Positions 23,701 through 35,140 of a stretch of DNA of 64,000 bases are shown here, piece by piece; position 1 is the first letter of the stretch; every line of letters starts with the position of its first letter. The position numbers and the translations under genes are program-made. The stretch is taken from NCBI RefSeq assembly GCF_964204645.1, contig NC_134027.1, forward strand, positions 26,772,485 to 26,836,484. Direction: 5' to 3'. The notes under the pieces are model-generated. The model had not been told where the DNA came from and ran no database searches. It saw nothing but the letters and a program-made list of their open reading frames with translations. The stretch is from Tubulanus polymorphus (Eukaryota; Nemertea; Palaeonemertea; Tubulaniformes; Tubulanidae).

Positions 23701-26700
23701 TATCTACAGATTAAAAGAATTTAAAAAAAACAAGTTTTTTAGTCTATATCTCACACCTGACGATGATCTCTAGGTTGAGATCGAAACGTTGTGTATTCTA
23801 TATATTTCAGATTGAATAAATAAATTCTTGTTTTTTAAAAATTCTTTTAATCTGTAGATGGGTAGATGGTAGTGGATTTTTATCTTATTATCTGTTCACC
23901 ACGTTTGAGTGCGGTTATCGTTCTATTTCAGCTTTAATGTTTTCATGAAACTGCACCAAGAACGCGGTCATGGCTTAGACATAAAACCAGTCTAAGACCA
24001 TCTAAGTTCTTTAATCTTACAACTTACGACCAGTCTTAAGATTCAAAACGGCTTTTGGACTTAAGTCTCAACTATGAAAATCGCCCCTGGGGTTAAAACA
24101 TAGGTAATGAGCTGATTATATTTTGTGGCCCCTATTTAGTACCGTAAATCAATTCAATGCTTACTTTGACTAGAAAAAGACAGACTCCTAAAATACCTTC
24201 GGCGGTAAAGGCATCGATGAACATTGGTGCAGTAGATTCCTGAATATAAAAAATTGTCATCAGAAATAAGCACTATAAAGCTCTAATGAATTTTGAATTG
24301 AAACTTTTTAATCGAAAGATTTTTACTTCATGTTGTTTGTCGTTTGTAGCTGCCGTTATGTGAGGATTTTTCAAATGGCAAATAACATCATTAAATGCAT
24401 CAACGGCTTCCTGAAATATGAGAAATTAAAACATAAGAAATAAATCTATTCCTTAGAATGAAAACACATGAAAGTTCAATATTCAATTCATACCTGAAAA
24501 TCACATTTGGTGATGTACACAGAAAATGCTTTAGTCATGTTCTCTCTGATGGTCAATTGTGGATTAGCCAGTAACGAATACAACAATTGTTTAATTCCTT
24601 TCTGAATGAATTCGGGCATTTCATGCATTTCATTCATTCCCAGCTGAAATATGAACAGGTATAATATCGATAACGTGAACAAGAAAAACCCGTGCGAAAA
24701 ATCAGTAATTAATTCTTACCACTAATTTGTATTTTGGTTTATTTTCTGAAGCGACAGCAGCATCCACGTACGAGTCTGTCCAATGAAGTTTCTTCACAAT
24801 ATAATGAATTCCTGAATTATAAAGCAATGAATAGAATATGAACATGATTTATGTAACCTACGAATCAGTAAAATTCAATACGTACCAGTGATAGCACCTT
24901 CCTTCGCTTGCCACGTCGAATCAGATGATAAACAAACCTAAATCATATATCAATTCATAGTAAACCACTGAGAAAATACTCGTATAATAGTTAATAAGAT
25001 TAAAGCCCACTTAATTTAAAGGAGTCAATACAAAATTTATCATTTAACCCTTTCAGTGCTGACTTATTAATATCCATAAGTGCTGGATATCTAAATGAGT
25101 CAAACAAAATATATCAATTCAAAGTAAACCACAGAGAAAATACTCGAAGAATAGATAATAAGATTAAAGCCCTCTAAATTATAAAGGATTCAAAAACAAA
25201 ATTCATCATTTAAATCAATAAATAAGATGTTTCAGGCTCTCTCTAGAGACTATCGTCAGATATGAAATGTTTATCTTACACTTGCCAATGATCGGTAGAG
25301 TCTGAAACATTGTGTCTTTTGATATTAGTTCTTGATAAATGAATTTTGTTACCAGTCTTGGTGCATCGCTTGTTTTAATATTATCACTTAGAAAATGTTT
25401 CAATAAACAAATATATTTTACCGTTATAAGATGACTAAAGAATGACTGTAAACTTGGAATTGTTAATTTTTCAACAACAGGACCGAGTCTTGATGCGCAA
25501 ATATTACGAATTGCCGACCAGATATCAGTCATACCAGTTATCAGCAAACTCTGTAAGAGAATAATCATTAAACATCATCAGGTGCCGCAGTTTTAACCCT
25601 TTTTAAACCAGTGGAATTCTGGATGCAGGTTTCATTTCTGCTCGAATATTTCTGACCTCAACTCGTGGAAAGTTGTCTGTATTAAGCTGATCACTTGTTT
25701 TCTTCAACCATTCCATCACGTGCACAAAGGTCTGGTTTCTAACCATCGGCTTTTGGGATGCTAAAAATTGATGTAAAATTCACTTATAATTATTGAAATT
25801 CACATCATGGAATTTTATGTAATAACAATGCATTAATTGAAACAAGATTGGTTACTACAATTCAATTAACGTTTGTGTCATTTCGTAACTGTGGAACTTT
25901 TTTGCCTTTTGCTAGTGATAAAGATGAAGGATTTTGTAAGATTTACAAACCTGAATTAACAGTAAACTTGAAAGCTTCAATTAATAAATCATTGATGTCT
26001 TGGAACTTATACCTAAAACATATAAATAGTGGAGTGGATAAATCTTAAGCAGTTTAAACCTTTTTGCACTGCTGACTAATTGATAAGTGTTGAAGATAAT
26101 TTGAAAATTCTACCCAGTGCCTTGTTCAACAGGCAATGCGGTGTATCATTAGTTACTAATATTTCACTATGTTTGACAGGTGCTGCCATCTTTCAATAGA
26201 GATAAGAACTAATTACTAATTACATCAATACACTGTGAAGCGAGCTGTTCGGACATAATCCCACAGACCAAAATCCCACATCCCATATTCCCATATCCAA
26301 AATACCATAAACCAATATCCCACATTATTCCGGACAAATTACCACATTCAGGTTTTAGGAATATATAATCATAATGTATAGTAAAATATTCCTGTTCAAG
26401 TATTTTATTCTCAAAGAATATATCAAAAGTTATAAAATCTTCAAACGTAAATAATCAGTTTGTTGATATTTGCATGGCCCGTTTGATCTACTGGGAATAA
26501 TGAATAATAAGTACTCATTAATTATCATTATGTCTAATGTGTTCGTGCTAATTTCAGCTTAACACTGTTGAAAGATCAAAGTAAGACAATTTGCTGCTTC
26601 CATCATCCTTTCATCGGGAAAACAATGAAAATTAGTTATTAGTTTATTAGTGAAGCGATGTACTAGCAAGTCAATCACCGATTGATACACCGCACTGCGG

Positions 26701-27196
26701 TGTAGACGCATTGATACTCAGAGAGAAATATAGATAAAAGCACTTACCACTTAATAAAATCATCGAGTACATCGTTAAGAGGTGGTTTATATTTCACCTC
26801 GTCAATAGATGTCGCCACTACTGAATTTATACGATTCATTCTGCGTATGCGAACTTGTTTGACCTCTTTATATCCCTCCGACCAACCGTACCGTCTTTGG
26901 AACAAATAACTCGTAAATTTATTCAAATCGGATTGATTTAAACACAGCGAGCTGACGAACTGATCGGGAAATGGATTTTCATTCGATTCGAAGCTGTTAT
27001 AACGCAATAACATCGCCTCTTCCATGCTGACGTTATCAGACTTCACTTTAACCGAGGATAACGAAATATTCGCAGCTTTCTTCAACATTTGCCGTAAATC
27101 CCAAAGACTGTCTAATTCTTCTTCGGTTGTGGAAGCGAACTCTAATTTGGCTAAAGCAGCCTGCATCGCTTGTTTGATGATATAATCTGTATTCAT
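14708..27196 (-). CDS. Large HEAT/ARM-like helical repeat protein, unrecognised (1244 residues)
   Basis: 26 coding exons, in transcript order: 26748-27196, 25951-26012, 25657-25760, 25422-25550, 24886-24937, 24720-24811, 24494-24643, 24327-24410, 24165-24239, 23204-23504, 22928-23072, 22740-22827, 22210-22317, 20911-20963, 20511-20565, 19726-19923, 19026-19163, 18542-18727, 18013-18195, 17796-17923, 17257-17454, 16700-16826, 16238-16357, 16026-16155, 15348-15620, 14708-14814. They sum to 3735 nt with every junction in phase. A splice acceptor lies 14 bases before the ATG, so exon 1 is non-coding. The product is rich in amphipathic helices of HEAT style, has a Ser-rich charged linker (exons 22210-22827) and ends in an acidic tail with DWDDWSDDED. 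No signal peptide or membrane span. I cannot name the family; a cytosolic scaffold is only an inference. Confidence 0.8.
15049..15296. mobile_element. Dispersed ~250-bp MITE, family E
   Basis: Ends GGTCCGATCTAAGG and CTTAGATCGGACAC are inverted. The interior has GCAAGCATATCTGAAA and two ACTTGCCC words. A second copy sits in a UBA3 intron (39331-39588). This copy is in the last intron of the HEAT-like gene. Confidence 0.75.
16995..17112. mobile_element. Foldback MITE, family I, degenerate
   Basis: Carries AAAGTTAACCAGCGG, GATAGTTGACATAGTGACAA and a right end AACCAACTTTTCAGCAAC. Matches the clear copy at 35341-35459. Intronic. Confidence 0.5.
17158..17250. repeat. CCCTC-rich intronic tract
   Basis: A pyrimidine tract of CCCTCCCTGTCCCTCTCC-type words just downstream of the exon at 17257-17454 on the minus strand. 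On that strand it is a purine-rich (GAGGG) run near the splice donor. Confidence 0.7.
18806..18898. mobile_element. Foldback MITE, family I, degenerate
   Basis: CTCAAAAGACGGTTAAAGTT is followed by AACCAGAGGATAGTTGACAT. The right arm is truncated. Intronic in the HEAT-like gene. Confidence 0.5.
21717..21868. mobile_element. Foldback MITE, family A, diverged
   Basis: Left end GGACTCAGTTCTACGG, right end GCTGTGGAACTGGATCC, with GTTAAAATT-type inner arms. Intronic. Confidence 0.55.
23577..23950. mobile_element. Family J foldback MITE interrupted by a hairpin element
   Basis: The family J halves (CACAGTTTCATGAAA at the left, TTTTCATGAAACTGCACC at the right) flank a ~245-bp insert (~23682-23930). 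The insert has its own inverted arms: AAATAAGATAAAAACTCAC and ACTATCTACAGATTAAAAG against CTTTTAATCTGTAGATGG and GATTTTTATCTTATT. Its centre has GAGATCGAAACGTTG. A family B element follows immediately, so three elements are stacked. Confidence 0.65.
23951..24090. mobile_element. Foldback MITE, family B, diverged
   Basis: Shares GGCTTAGACATAAAACCAG and GGACTTAAGTCTCAACTATG words with 7945-8084. Intronic. Confidence 0.5.
26055..26720. mobile_element. piggyBac-like MITE (family C) remnants with internal insertion
   Basis: The left part (TTTGCACTGCTGACTAATTG) and the right part (CGATGTACTAGCAAGTCAAT, CCGCACTGCGGTGTAGACGC) match the complete element at 40252-40550. About 370 bp of unrelated sequence lies between them. 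Intron 1 of the HEAT-like coding region. Confidence 0.6.
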
Positions 27197-27239
27197 TGTG
27201 ATCAGCAGTACTGAAAATAAAATAAAAACTTTTATTACC

Positions 27240-27720
27240 ATTTGAGCTGCTTATCAACTCGAGCTGGCTTTCCTGACCAGTCACTGTGACAAGCTAGTTC
27301 AATTAAGCTGACTTTCCTGACCAGTCACTGTGACAACCCAGCTTGTCTTGTGTGTCCAGCCACTGAGACAAACTAATTGAGCTGGCTTGCGCGCTGAGTG
27401 TCCAGCCACTGAGACAAACTGATTAAGCTGGCTTGTGCCCAGAGTCCTGTGTCACTGAGACAAACTGATTGAGCTGGCTTGTGCCCTGTGTCTAGCCACT
27501 GAGACAAACTAATTTAGGTGGCTTGCGCACTGAGTGTCCAGCCACTGAGACAAACTGATTAAACTGACTTGTGCCCAGTCTCCTGCATCACTGAGACAAA
27601 CTAATTGAGCTGGCTTGTGCCCTGTGTCCAGTCACTGAGACAAACTAATTGAGGTGGCTTCCTGTGTCCAGCTACTAAGACAATCTGATTGAATCATGTG
27701 TCCAGCCACTCTGTGCTTGT
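27240..27720. repeat. Minisatellite at the 5' end of the HEAT-like gene
   Basis: Variable units of roughly 45-60 bp built from GAGCTGGCTTGTGCCC, TGTGTCCAGCCACTGAG and ACAAACTAATT. The first two units carry CAGTCACTGTGAC, with a GTCACTGTGAC palindrome. It lies in the 5' non-coding intron. Confidence 0.85.
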
Positions 27721-28631
27721 GACCGAGTCTGAGGCTGAGATAGTTAGTTACCTAATCATCGGTTGTAAGCTTTTTATAATCGGATGGGCTTACACCAAAT
27801 TGGGGTTTATGAAAATATCCGATCGTGAAACTAATCCACAGACAGGTCACTCAACTGCTTAAAAAAGGCCGAGCCACCGAGACAAATTGACCAAACAAAA
27901 ATTTAAAAAAGGCAAATTGAACAGACATGATGGCTATTTTGATAGATGACTTTTGTTTAATTTGTTCCATCTCAGTCTCCGTCTGTTGTGTGCAGATATA
28001 AGAACAAATTCACCTAAATCTTTAATCCAAAGGAAAAGAACTTCACGTTTCTGTTTGTTTCGTTTTACAATTCAATTTCCAGAAGCTGTTCCTCCATATT
28101 GTTTATTAGTTACTGAACTAATTATCGCCGAAAACATTGTATTACGGTGACGGTTTCTAGTCGTATTGAACTAAAATAATCGTTTACAGTCAGAATTTCA
28201 TCTTATTCTGCTATTTCGATGTTATATTAATCTTTCTGCGGTTTTTGTGGATTGATTTCTCGAAAAAATTGTCTGCGGCAAGAAAATCAAATCCTGCTGG
28301 CAAGCGAGGATGGAATTCCTGTAGGTGGTGCTCTCGTCGATTATACCGCGTTATCTACAAATCTGGTCTTAATTGCTATTATGCCCTAATAATCCTAATT
28401 AGTCATATTTGTGTGTGTATGTCAACATGCCATGACACGCTACGAATCAGGCTTACCACGGCACAGAACTCTCGACATAACGTTAGACTGATAGCTGGCT
28501 GATAAGATAAAAAACAACGAGATTTAGGAGCACGGTGCCCTTTTAGTTTTGGACTCTACCGAATTTTAGTCCATTCAATCCATTTCGTATTCTATTCTAT
28601 ATAATCTGGCGGTGATTCGCTGTGCGTCAGA
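27721..28631. promoter_or_regulatory. Probable bidirectional promoter region, HEAT-like gene / SAMHD1
   Basis: The two genes are head to head. A good minus-strand donor (GTGCCGTG then GTAAGCCTGA) at ~28457 could end the non-coding first exon of the HEAT-like gene. That would place its start within about 175 bp of the SAMHD1 ATG. A fragment resembling the end of the 60454-60667 element lies at 28289-28312. No coding sequence was seen. The shared promoter is inferred from geometry only. Confidence 0.35.
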
Positions 28632-31600
28632 ATGAATTGTATTGGTGAAATGAGTTTCGACGATGTCAAAGAATTCCTGATTGAGAATCAATTAGATTCA
28701 TATTCGAAAGTATTCCGTGGTAAGTTAAACCGCTAGGCCTAGCCCTGCCTTGTGCAACATCATCGTTCAGTATTGAAATACTAATGAAGACATCAAATTA
28801 TTTTGTAGAAAACAAGATTGATGGACGAGCTTTGTTGTTACTTGACGATAAAAACCTTCAAGATTTAGGAGTCGGGTAAATAAACTATTAGGTCAACGAA
28901 TCCTGAATTGAATCGTTCTTTCTTTTATGTTCTATACAGTGGAATCCACTTAATCCAGTTGACGAGAAATCCAGTATAAAAAGTCAACTGCAAATATTGT
29001 CCGGAAAAGACCAAGATTCCGATTAAGCCGATCCGGATTAAACGGGTTTGACTGTACACCAAAACAGGTCATGAACGTCCTCCTACCAAAACGTCCTCAT
29101 AGACTGTACCCTACTGGTAAATTATATATTTCAGAGCTATGGGAGATCGGTTAAAACTGTTACGTTTTATACATCAGAGCATCCAATTAGAATCGATCGG
29201 TGATGAAAAAGTAAAGGTACAAATATATTGTCTGTCTTGTAAACATGTAATAATCACTTTCACAAGCATCGATGATCAGTGGAACTTTGTTAGAGCAAAC
29301 TTCACGGGACCAGAAAATATGTTTGTCGTAACCAATGAGTTTGTTACTGTATACCCAGTATTAAATTAATCAAATCGTCTAATTGGGACAAAATTCTATG
29401 TTTGATATATATCCGATGAATCGTTGTAACAAGGTTCCACATGTGAAGTGTGGATGATCAGTTTTTGAAAGTGCACTGATAAAATGTCTAATGTCTGGTG
29501 TTTGTAGTTGCACCGCGTCGTAAGGCGACAGATTGATACTTGCTTTAATCACATTGAGAATGTTTATTATTGATAAACTCTATTTGCAGGTATTCAATGA
29601 TCCGATCCACGGTCATATAGAATTTCATCCATTATTGATTAAAATTATGGATACGCCGCAGTTTCAAAGACTTCGTTATCTAAAACAACTCGGTGCTTGT
29701 TATTACGTGTTTCCCGGCGCTTCTCATAATCGTTTTGAACATTCTATAGGGCAAGTAGTACTAACTAACACCACATATTCTCCGTATATATTTTTACTGG
29801 TTTCATAATGAAAACAATTTTGATGTATTTTCAGTGTTGCACATTTAGCCGGGGAACTAGTGAAAACATTACAACAAAAACAACCTGAACTTCAAATTAC
29901 CATCAAAGATATTATTTGCGTTCAAATTGCTGGTTTATGTCATGACTTGGGTATATATACTTTCGAGAATGACTATGATTAAATTCTAGTTTGTTTTTAC
30001 GAACGTATTTTCAAATCTTATCTTGTTTTTTAGGTCACGGACCATTCAGTCACTTGTTCGATGGAAAGTTTATTCCCCATGTGCGTCCACAATGCAAGTG
30101 GAAGGTATGAGTTCACTTTATACAAACCACTTCAGGTTGATAATGTATATGATATCATAATCAACGGTCTCTCTTTTGATTACAGCATGAAATTGCTTCA
30201 GTCAAAATGTTTCAATATTTACTGGATGATAATGAACTTTACGATGAGTTTCACAGGTACGGTCTTACGGAGAAAGACATCAAGTTCATCAAAGAGCAAA
30301 TTGCTGGACCGCGACACGATCTAAAATCTGAGGTATTCCAGGGAGAAAGTTCACTCAAAATTTCCTGTTATTTGAAGTAAGAATAGATATCTCTTTTCAT
30401 TCATTAAATTTTCTTATTCAGATTTGGCCATATGAAGGGAGGGACAAATCAAAAAGTTTCCTCTATGAGGTAAGATGTTCTGAAGCTATGTTAAGACTCG
30501 AGTCTACGCGATATGATTGTATTTTATTTTCGATGTTGAATTTTGTTATTGAAGGTCGTAGCGAATAAGAGAAATGGAATAGACGTCGATAAATGGGATT
30601 ATTTTAGTCGCGATTGTCACATGCTCGGCATAAAGAATAGTTTTGATCATCAGCGTTTTATGAAATTCGCTCGTGTTCTCGCCGTCAATAAAATGTTACA
30701 GATCTGCTGTAGAGATAAGGTCAGTAAAACCCATGTATGCTTTGAATGAATATTGATTTTGTGTCGTACAAGAAAATAGTTTACCATACAGTCAAAAGTC
30801 GTTATAGTTGGGACGATCATTACGTTAATGACTTATCCAAATGATGACTTACACTAAAATAGGCTTCAATTGATGGCCTTTGGTTAAGGAATAAAAATCC
30901 TGCATTACAAACTCTACCGGTCGCTTCTATCAGGATATAGATTATGCTATTGCAGAATAGGTAGAGCTTATTCTGGTCTTGTCTCCAGAAAAGTATTCCA
31001 GGATTGATAGAGACCCCTCAAAATTTGCCTTAGAAAATTTAATCTGATATGCAGATTTAAAGACTTATTCAGTAATGTATTGACTTATCAGATGACTTGT
31101 TAATTGAGTTTGACTGTATTTTGATATCTGTTGTACATTTTACTTAATGGTTTCCTTGATTGAATAAACTCCTACTCGAGACGGCATTACGTCGAATCAT
31201 TGTTTGGATTTCAAACCCTGCCCTGATGCATGTTTTGTTTGACAGGAAGTTGCTAATATCTATGACATGTTTCACACAAGAAACTGCTTACACAAGCGAG
31301 CGTATCAACATAAACTAAAAACGATCATTGAAACCATGTAAGTGAAATGCACACATTAATGATGAAGGATCATTACATGATTTCAGCAGATCATCCGCGA
31401 ATTACTGTAACAGCTTTAACCCTTTCAGTGCTGACTTATTAATACCCAAAAGTGCGGAGATAATTTGGGAAATTTCTAAATATTCCACTTGATGCGATGT
31501 ACTAGCAAAGCCATCACCGTTTTATACACCGTACGATGCACTGAAAGGGCTAATGAATCAAAATATTAAACCCCCATTTAATTTGGCTTTAAAGGGCTAT

Positions 31601-34225
31601 ACATTTGGCTTGTAAAGTTGTACAGGACTCAGTTCTATATTTGTCGGTTCAGATCAATCGATTTCCAAAATCTTTGAACCGGCTTCAGTTTTGTATAAAG
31701 TACAGTTGATTTCGGAAGATCTTGATTTGAAAACATGCTATCGATTCTGCGCACGTTTTAACGATGCGAGTGATTGTTATTTTTTCATGGAACGTTGATT
31801 AACAACAGGAGGTGAATAATATATACGATATGTTTCATACGCGAAGCGCGCTACATCGACGTGCTTATCAACATAAAACTAATCAAATAATGGAGGTCAT
31901 GTGAGTAATCAATGTATATATACGCAGAAAATACCATCGATTTGCTAATCTGTTGCCTGATATCTTTTTAAACTTGTCTTTTGGTGTTATGTTGCATGAA
32001 ATGCCTGGGCCTGGTTTCAGAAAATGGAATCAAGGCAAGTTTTATGCGTTTTCGCCCAAATAAATTTAAATGAATTGCTTTGTGATGATGAAATCAGCGC
32101 TCCTGTTAATAATTTCCTAATCTAAAATGAAAGGATTTTTATTTTATTTTTCAAAAACAGTCCAACCCGCTTATAATTCGGATCAGTATAATCTGGGTGA
32201 ATTTGGTCGGCAACAAATTTATAAGATTTTTTTAACATCGTTAACATTAAACAACGTTACTTGATCGGAGGATTTTACTTCCTAGGAATGAAGATTCCAG
32301 AATAATCCTATCTTAGGCGAGTTTGTACTGTAGTTATTTCATTGATTAATCCTTCTTTATCTCATTTTTTTGTTGTAATTATCAGGTTGACTGAGGCGCT
32401 GATCGAGGCTGATCCTTACTTGCTGATCAGTGGCACAAACGGGTCAGTAATAATCATATATCATCTACATTTATTCTTACACGTAACAAAATGAAGTGAG
32501 CAGCATCAGTGTATATTTAGGGATCATTCATTTATTACGTACTCATTATGGGAGGGGGAGCGGTAAGTGCAATTGCGTACTGTAATGCTTAATGTATATG
32601 AAAAAATGGCCGATTTTAAGTACAGGGGGGTTGAAAAATTCTAATTTTACGGGTAAGTTATAAATGATCCCTTATATTGTATTTTTCTTAAACAGGAAGA
32701 TGATGAAAATGAGTGAATCGATTGATGACATGGTCGCTTATTCGAAATTAACTGACTACGTTACTCATCAGATTAAAATGTCGACCGATCCGAATCTAAA
32801 AAAATCTCGAGACATCCTCGAAAAAATTGAAAAGAGAAAATTATATAAATGTATCGGACAAACGCAATCGCATATCAATGAAATTATATGTCGGGTGAGT
32901 TGAAGTTTTCATTGAAATCGCATTCAATTATTCATTACCATCGGTATTCAATTTATGCATGAATTTTTTATTGCATTTCCTTAAAAGAAAAGAGAGAGCA
33001 CAATTCCTAACGAGATCGCCAAGGCTTTATCAATCGATGAACTGGAGGAAGTTGAAGAATTAAAACATATAAAACAGAAAGCACCTTTACGGGCAGAAGA
33101 TTACTTAATTCATGTAAGTTTCATTCCACAAAATGGAGAAATAAATGATTGAAATGATCACATAATTTGGACACAATTTTCCAGTCCCAGGTGATCCGAA
33201 TTAAGTGAGTTCTCATGTATATAAGGCGGTATTTATTCGACTGTTTTCAGATAGCACAATTCGATTATGGAATGAAAGATAAGAATCCTTTGGATAACGT
33301 TTGGTTTTACATGAAGAACGATGTGAACACGCCGATTCAAGTTCGCAAAGATCAGGTATCAATTCTCAGTGATCCCGTGATGATTTTAATGATCAATATC
33401 AGGGTTTCCAGCGGTCCTTCCGAGTCCTTCTTTTGGAAAACGTATGGACTAACATCATCTTTGTCCTTCTTTTTGACTCTAAGTCCTTCCTTTTGATAAG
33501 AAAGTCCTTCCAAATTTAATTTTTATGTATTTTCACGCGCAATTTTGTCGTGCATTCGACTGTTGAAGTGTTTTATTACTCAGGACAGTAATTAAATTGT
33601 CAGTAATATTGAATATACAGGAAAGTGTTATGGAATTACCCTGAAATGTATGACTGGTCTACACGACTAGTATTTCGGCAAAGGTATTGTTTAAATGCTC
33701 CCTTATGGGCCCTCATTTTACTAGAAAGTACCTCTTTCCGAGTCAAAAAGTCCCTCTTTTTGGGTCTAAAATTGCCGAAACAGTCCTTCTTTTTATCCTG
33801 GCCTTACCTCTGGAAACCCTGAATATGTTGCGGTGTTGTTAATTCAGTTTAATGTATTTGGTTCGTACAGGTTTCGCAAATGCTTCCTGATCGGTTTTCT
33901 GAACAATACATCCGAGCGTATTCTAAGAAGACTGACGAGGACAGCATCGAAATAGCCAGAACTTGTTTCAGCGCCTGGTGTATCATGAATGATATGACTA
34001 TACCTAAGGTATTAAGTTTTTATTTTCATCGACAATCTTATTTTACAATCCAATCCATGTAGGTGCGTAAAGGGTATTGACAGCAGACTTTGAATTGTTG
34101 GCTTTTGTTTGTAGGGAGGAGATTTATTAGCAGTTGAACTGACACCGATGAAGAAAAGAGTTTCGCCACCAAAACATTCGAATCCAACTAAAGCTGTTAA
34201 ATCGCTTGATTTCTGCGAACAATGA
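28632..34225 (+). CDS. SAMHD1: SAMHD1: SAM- and HD-domain deoxynucleotide triphosphohydrolase
   Basis: Exons 28632-28719, 28809-28875, 29135-29216, 29590-29750, 29835-29950, 30034-30104, 30186-30332, 30422-30469, 30555-30719, one of 31246-31337 or 31809-31900, 32386-32442, 32696-32894, 32988-33113, 33251-33355, 33871-34008 and 34115-34225 give 590 residues (human ~626). SAMHD1 cleaves dNTPs to deoxynucleosides and triphosphate as an allosteric tetramer. Seen: an N-terminal SAM domain (~5-75); HD-site motifs [19 protein letters not shown] and [11 protein letters not shown]; and LTPMKK near the C-terminus, matching the CDK-site region of the human protein. The intron after 29750 begins GC (ATAGG then GCAAGTAG). 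All junctions are in phase. Confidence 0.93.
31246..31337 (+). other. SAMHD1: SAMHD1 alternative exon A (mutually exclusive pair)
   Basis: 92 bp with acceptor GACAG and donor CCAT/GTAAGT. It encodes [13 protein letters not shown], then [13 protein letters not shown], then IIETM. Homologous to exon B at 31809-31900, with the same length and phase. Since 92 is not a multiple of three, including both or neither breaks the frame. Confidence 0.85.
31426..31553. mobile_element. piggyBac-like MITE (family C), short copy between the SAMHD1 alternative exons
   Basis: TTAACCCTTTCAGTGC at the left and GCACTGAAAGGGCTAA at the right, about 128 bp. The TTAA target with CCCTTT ends is the piggyBac signature. 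Confidence 0.75.
31809..31900 (+). other. SAMHD1: SAMHD1 alternative exon B (mutually exclusive pair)
   Basis: 92 bp with acceptor AACAACAG and donor GTCAT/GTGAGT. It encodes [13 protein letters not shown], then [13 protein letters not shown], then IMEVM. It differs from exon A at about ten positions, including K/R in the HKR/HRR motif and L/T just after YQHK. Confidence 0.85.
33402..33822. mobile_element. Intronic element with AGGGTTTCCAG ends
   Basis: Inverted ends AGGGTTTCCAG and CTGGAAACCCT enclose ~420 bp with repeated GTCCTTCTTTTTG-type words in both halves. It lies in a SAMHD1 intron and has no credible ORF. Confidence 0.6.
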
Positions 34226-35140
34226 TAAACCTGAAAATCGGACAGTCCAATTTACAATCTTATAATTAATGAATAGTAATCTTACATTTTAAAACTCAAT
34301 TGCATTTTATTTCATATTTTGTAATTATGCTTTAAATAGTTTTATATACATGTTTTAGAAGGAAGCGTGGATTGTATTAATGCATGTAGCATGTTACCAG
34401 TTGTTAACTTGTGTGAAGTGAATTTTCTTCAATATTCTGTGATAAATATTCCAAGTTCACTTTTAACGATATTTTTTTGTTGACAGTTGCATCTGTTTCT
34501 GATCTTCCGACGTAATTGTAGTTTTAAAACTCTTAGAAGCAGAAAAATCTATCCAATAGATTGTTATTTTCAGTGGACGTTTATTTTTGTTATATAATAT
34601 AAAATTACAATCACAGTTTAAATGCAATCAACAAAATGGGAAATAATTACATTATTCATACATAATATCAGCTAAAATTCGATAGGTTAACACATAGATA
34701 ATAAGCAATAAATTGTGGTGAAGCCTCTACTCTAATTTCTCAGTGTTATTGTAAATATTCTTACTAGTTTCATTCACATGGTTGTTCACAAGCTACTAAT
34801 ACAGAATATCAGTGATTTATAACTCTACCCCCCCCCCCCTTATTGCAGGCAATTCTTCGAATTTTATGTACAGAGTGACTGATTTTGGACCCAATCACCC
34901 CATAGATGTGTGAATGAAGAACCCATCGGACCTGAAGGAAGACTCGAATCAATGATGCCCCAGTTTCACGAATAAATTAAACTCAAAATTCTAGTTTTAT
35001 ATCCATCAGGACAACAATTCAACGTGACGACACTTTATACTGTATACATGCATTAAGTATTTTTCTGTGAAAATAAATGAAATTCACACTGATTTTCAGA
35101 GTCAAAGATTTTTCGTAAAAGTTTTTGAAAGAGACCGTCT
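34226..35140. other. Convergent 3' region between SAMHD1 and ARL6IP5-like gene
   Basis: AT-rich 3'-UTR-like sequence with a poly-C run near 34829. A minus-strand AATAAA (TTTATT at ~34580-34585) could serve the ARL6IP5-like gene. No ORF was seen. Confidence 0.4.
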
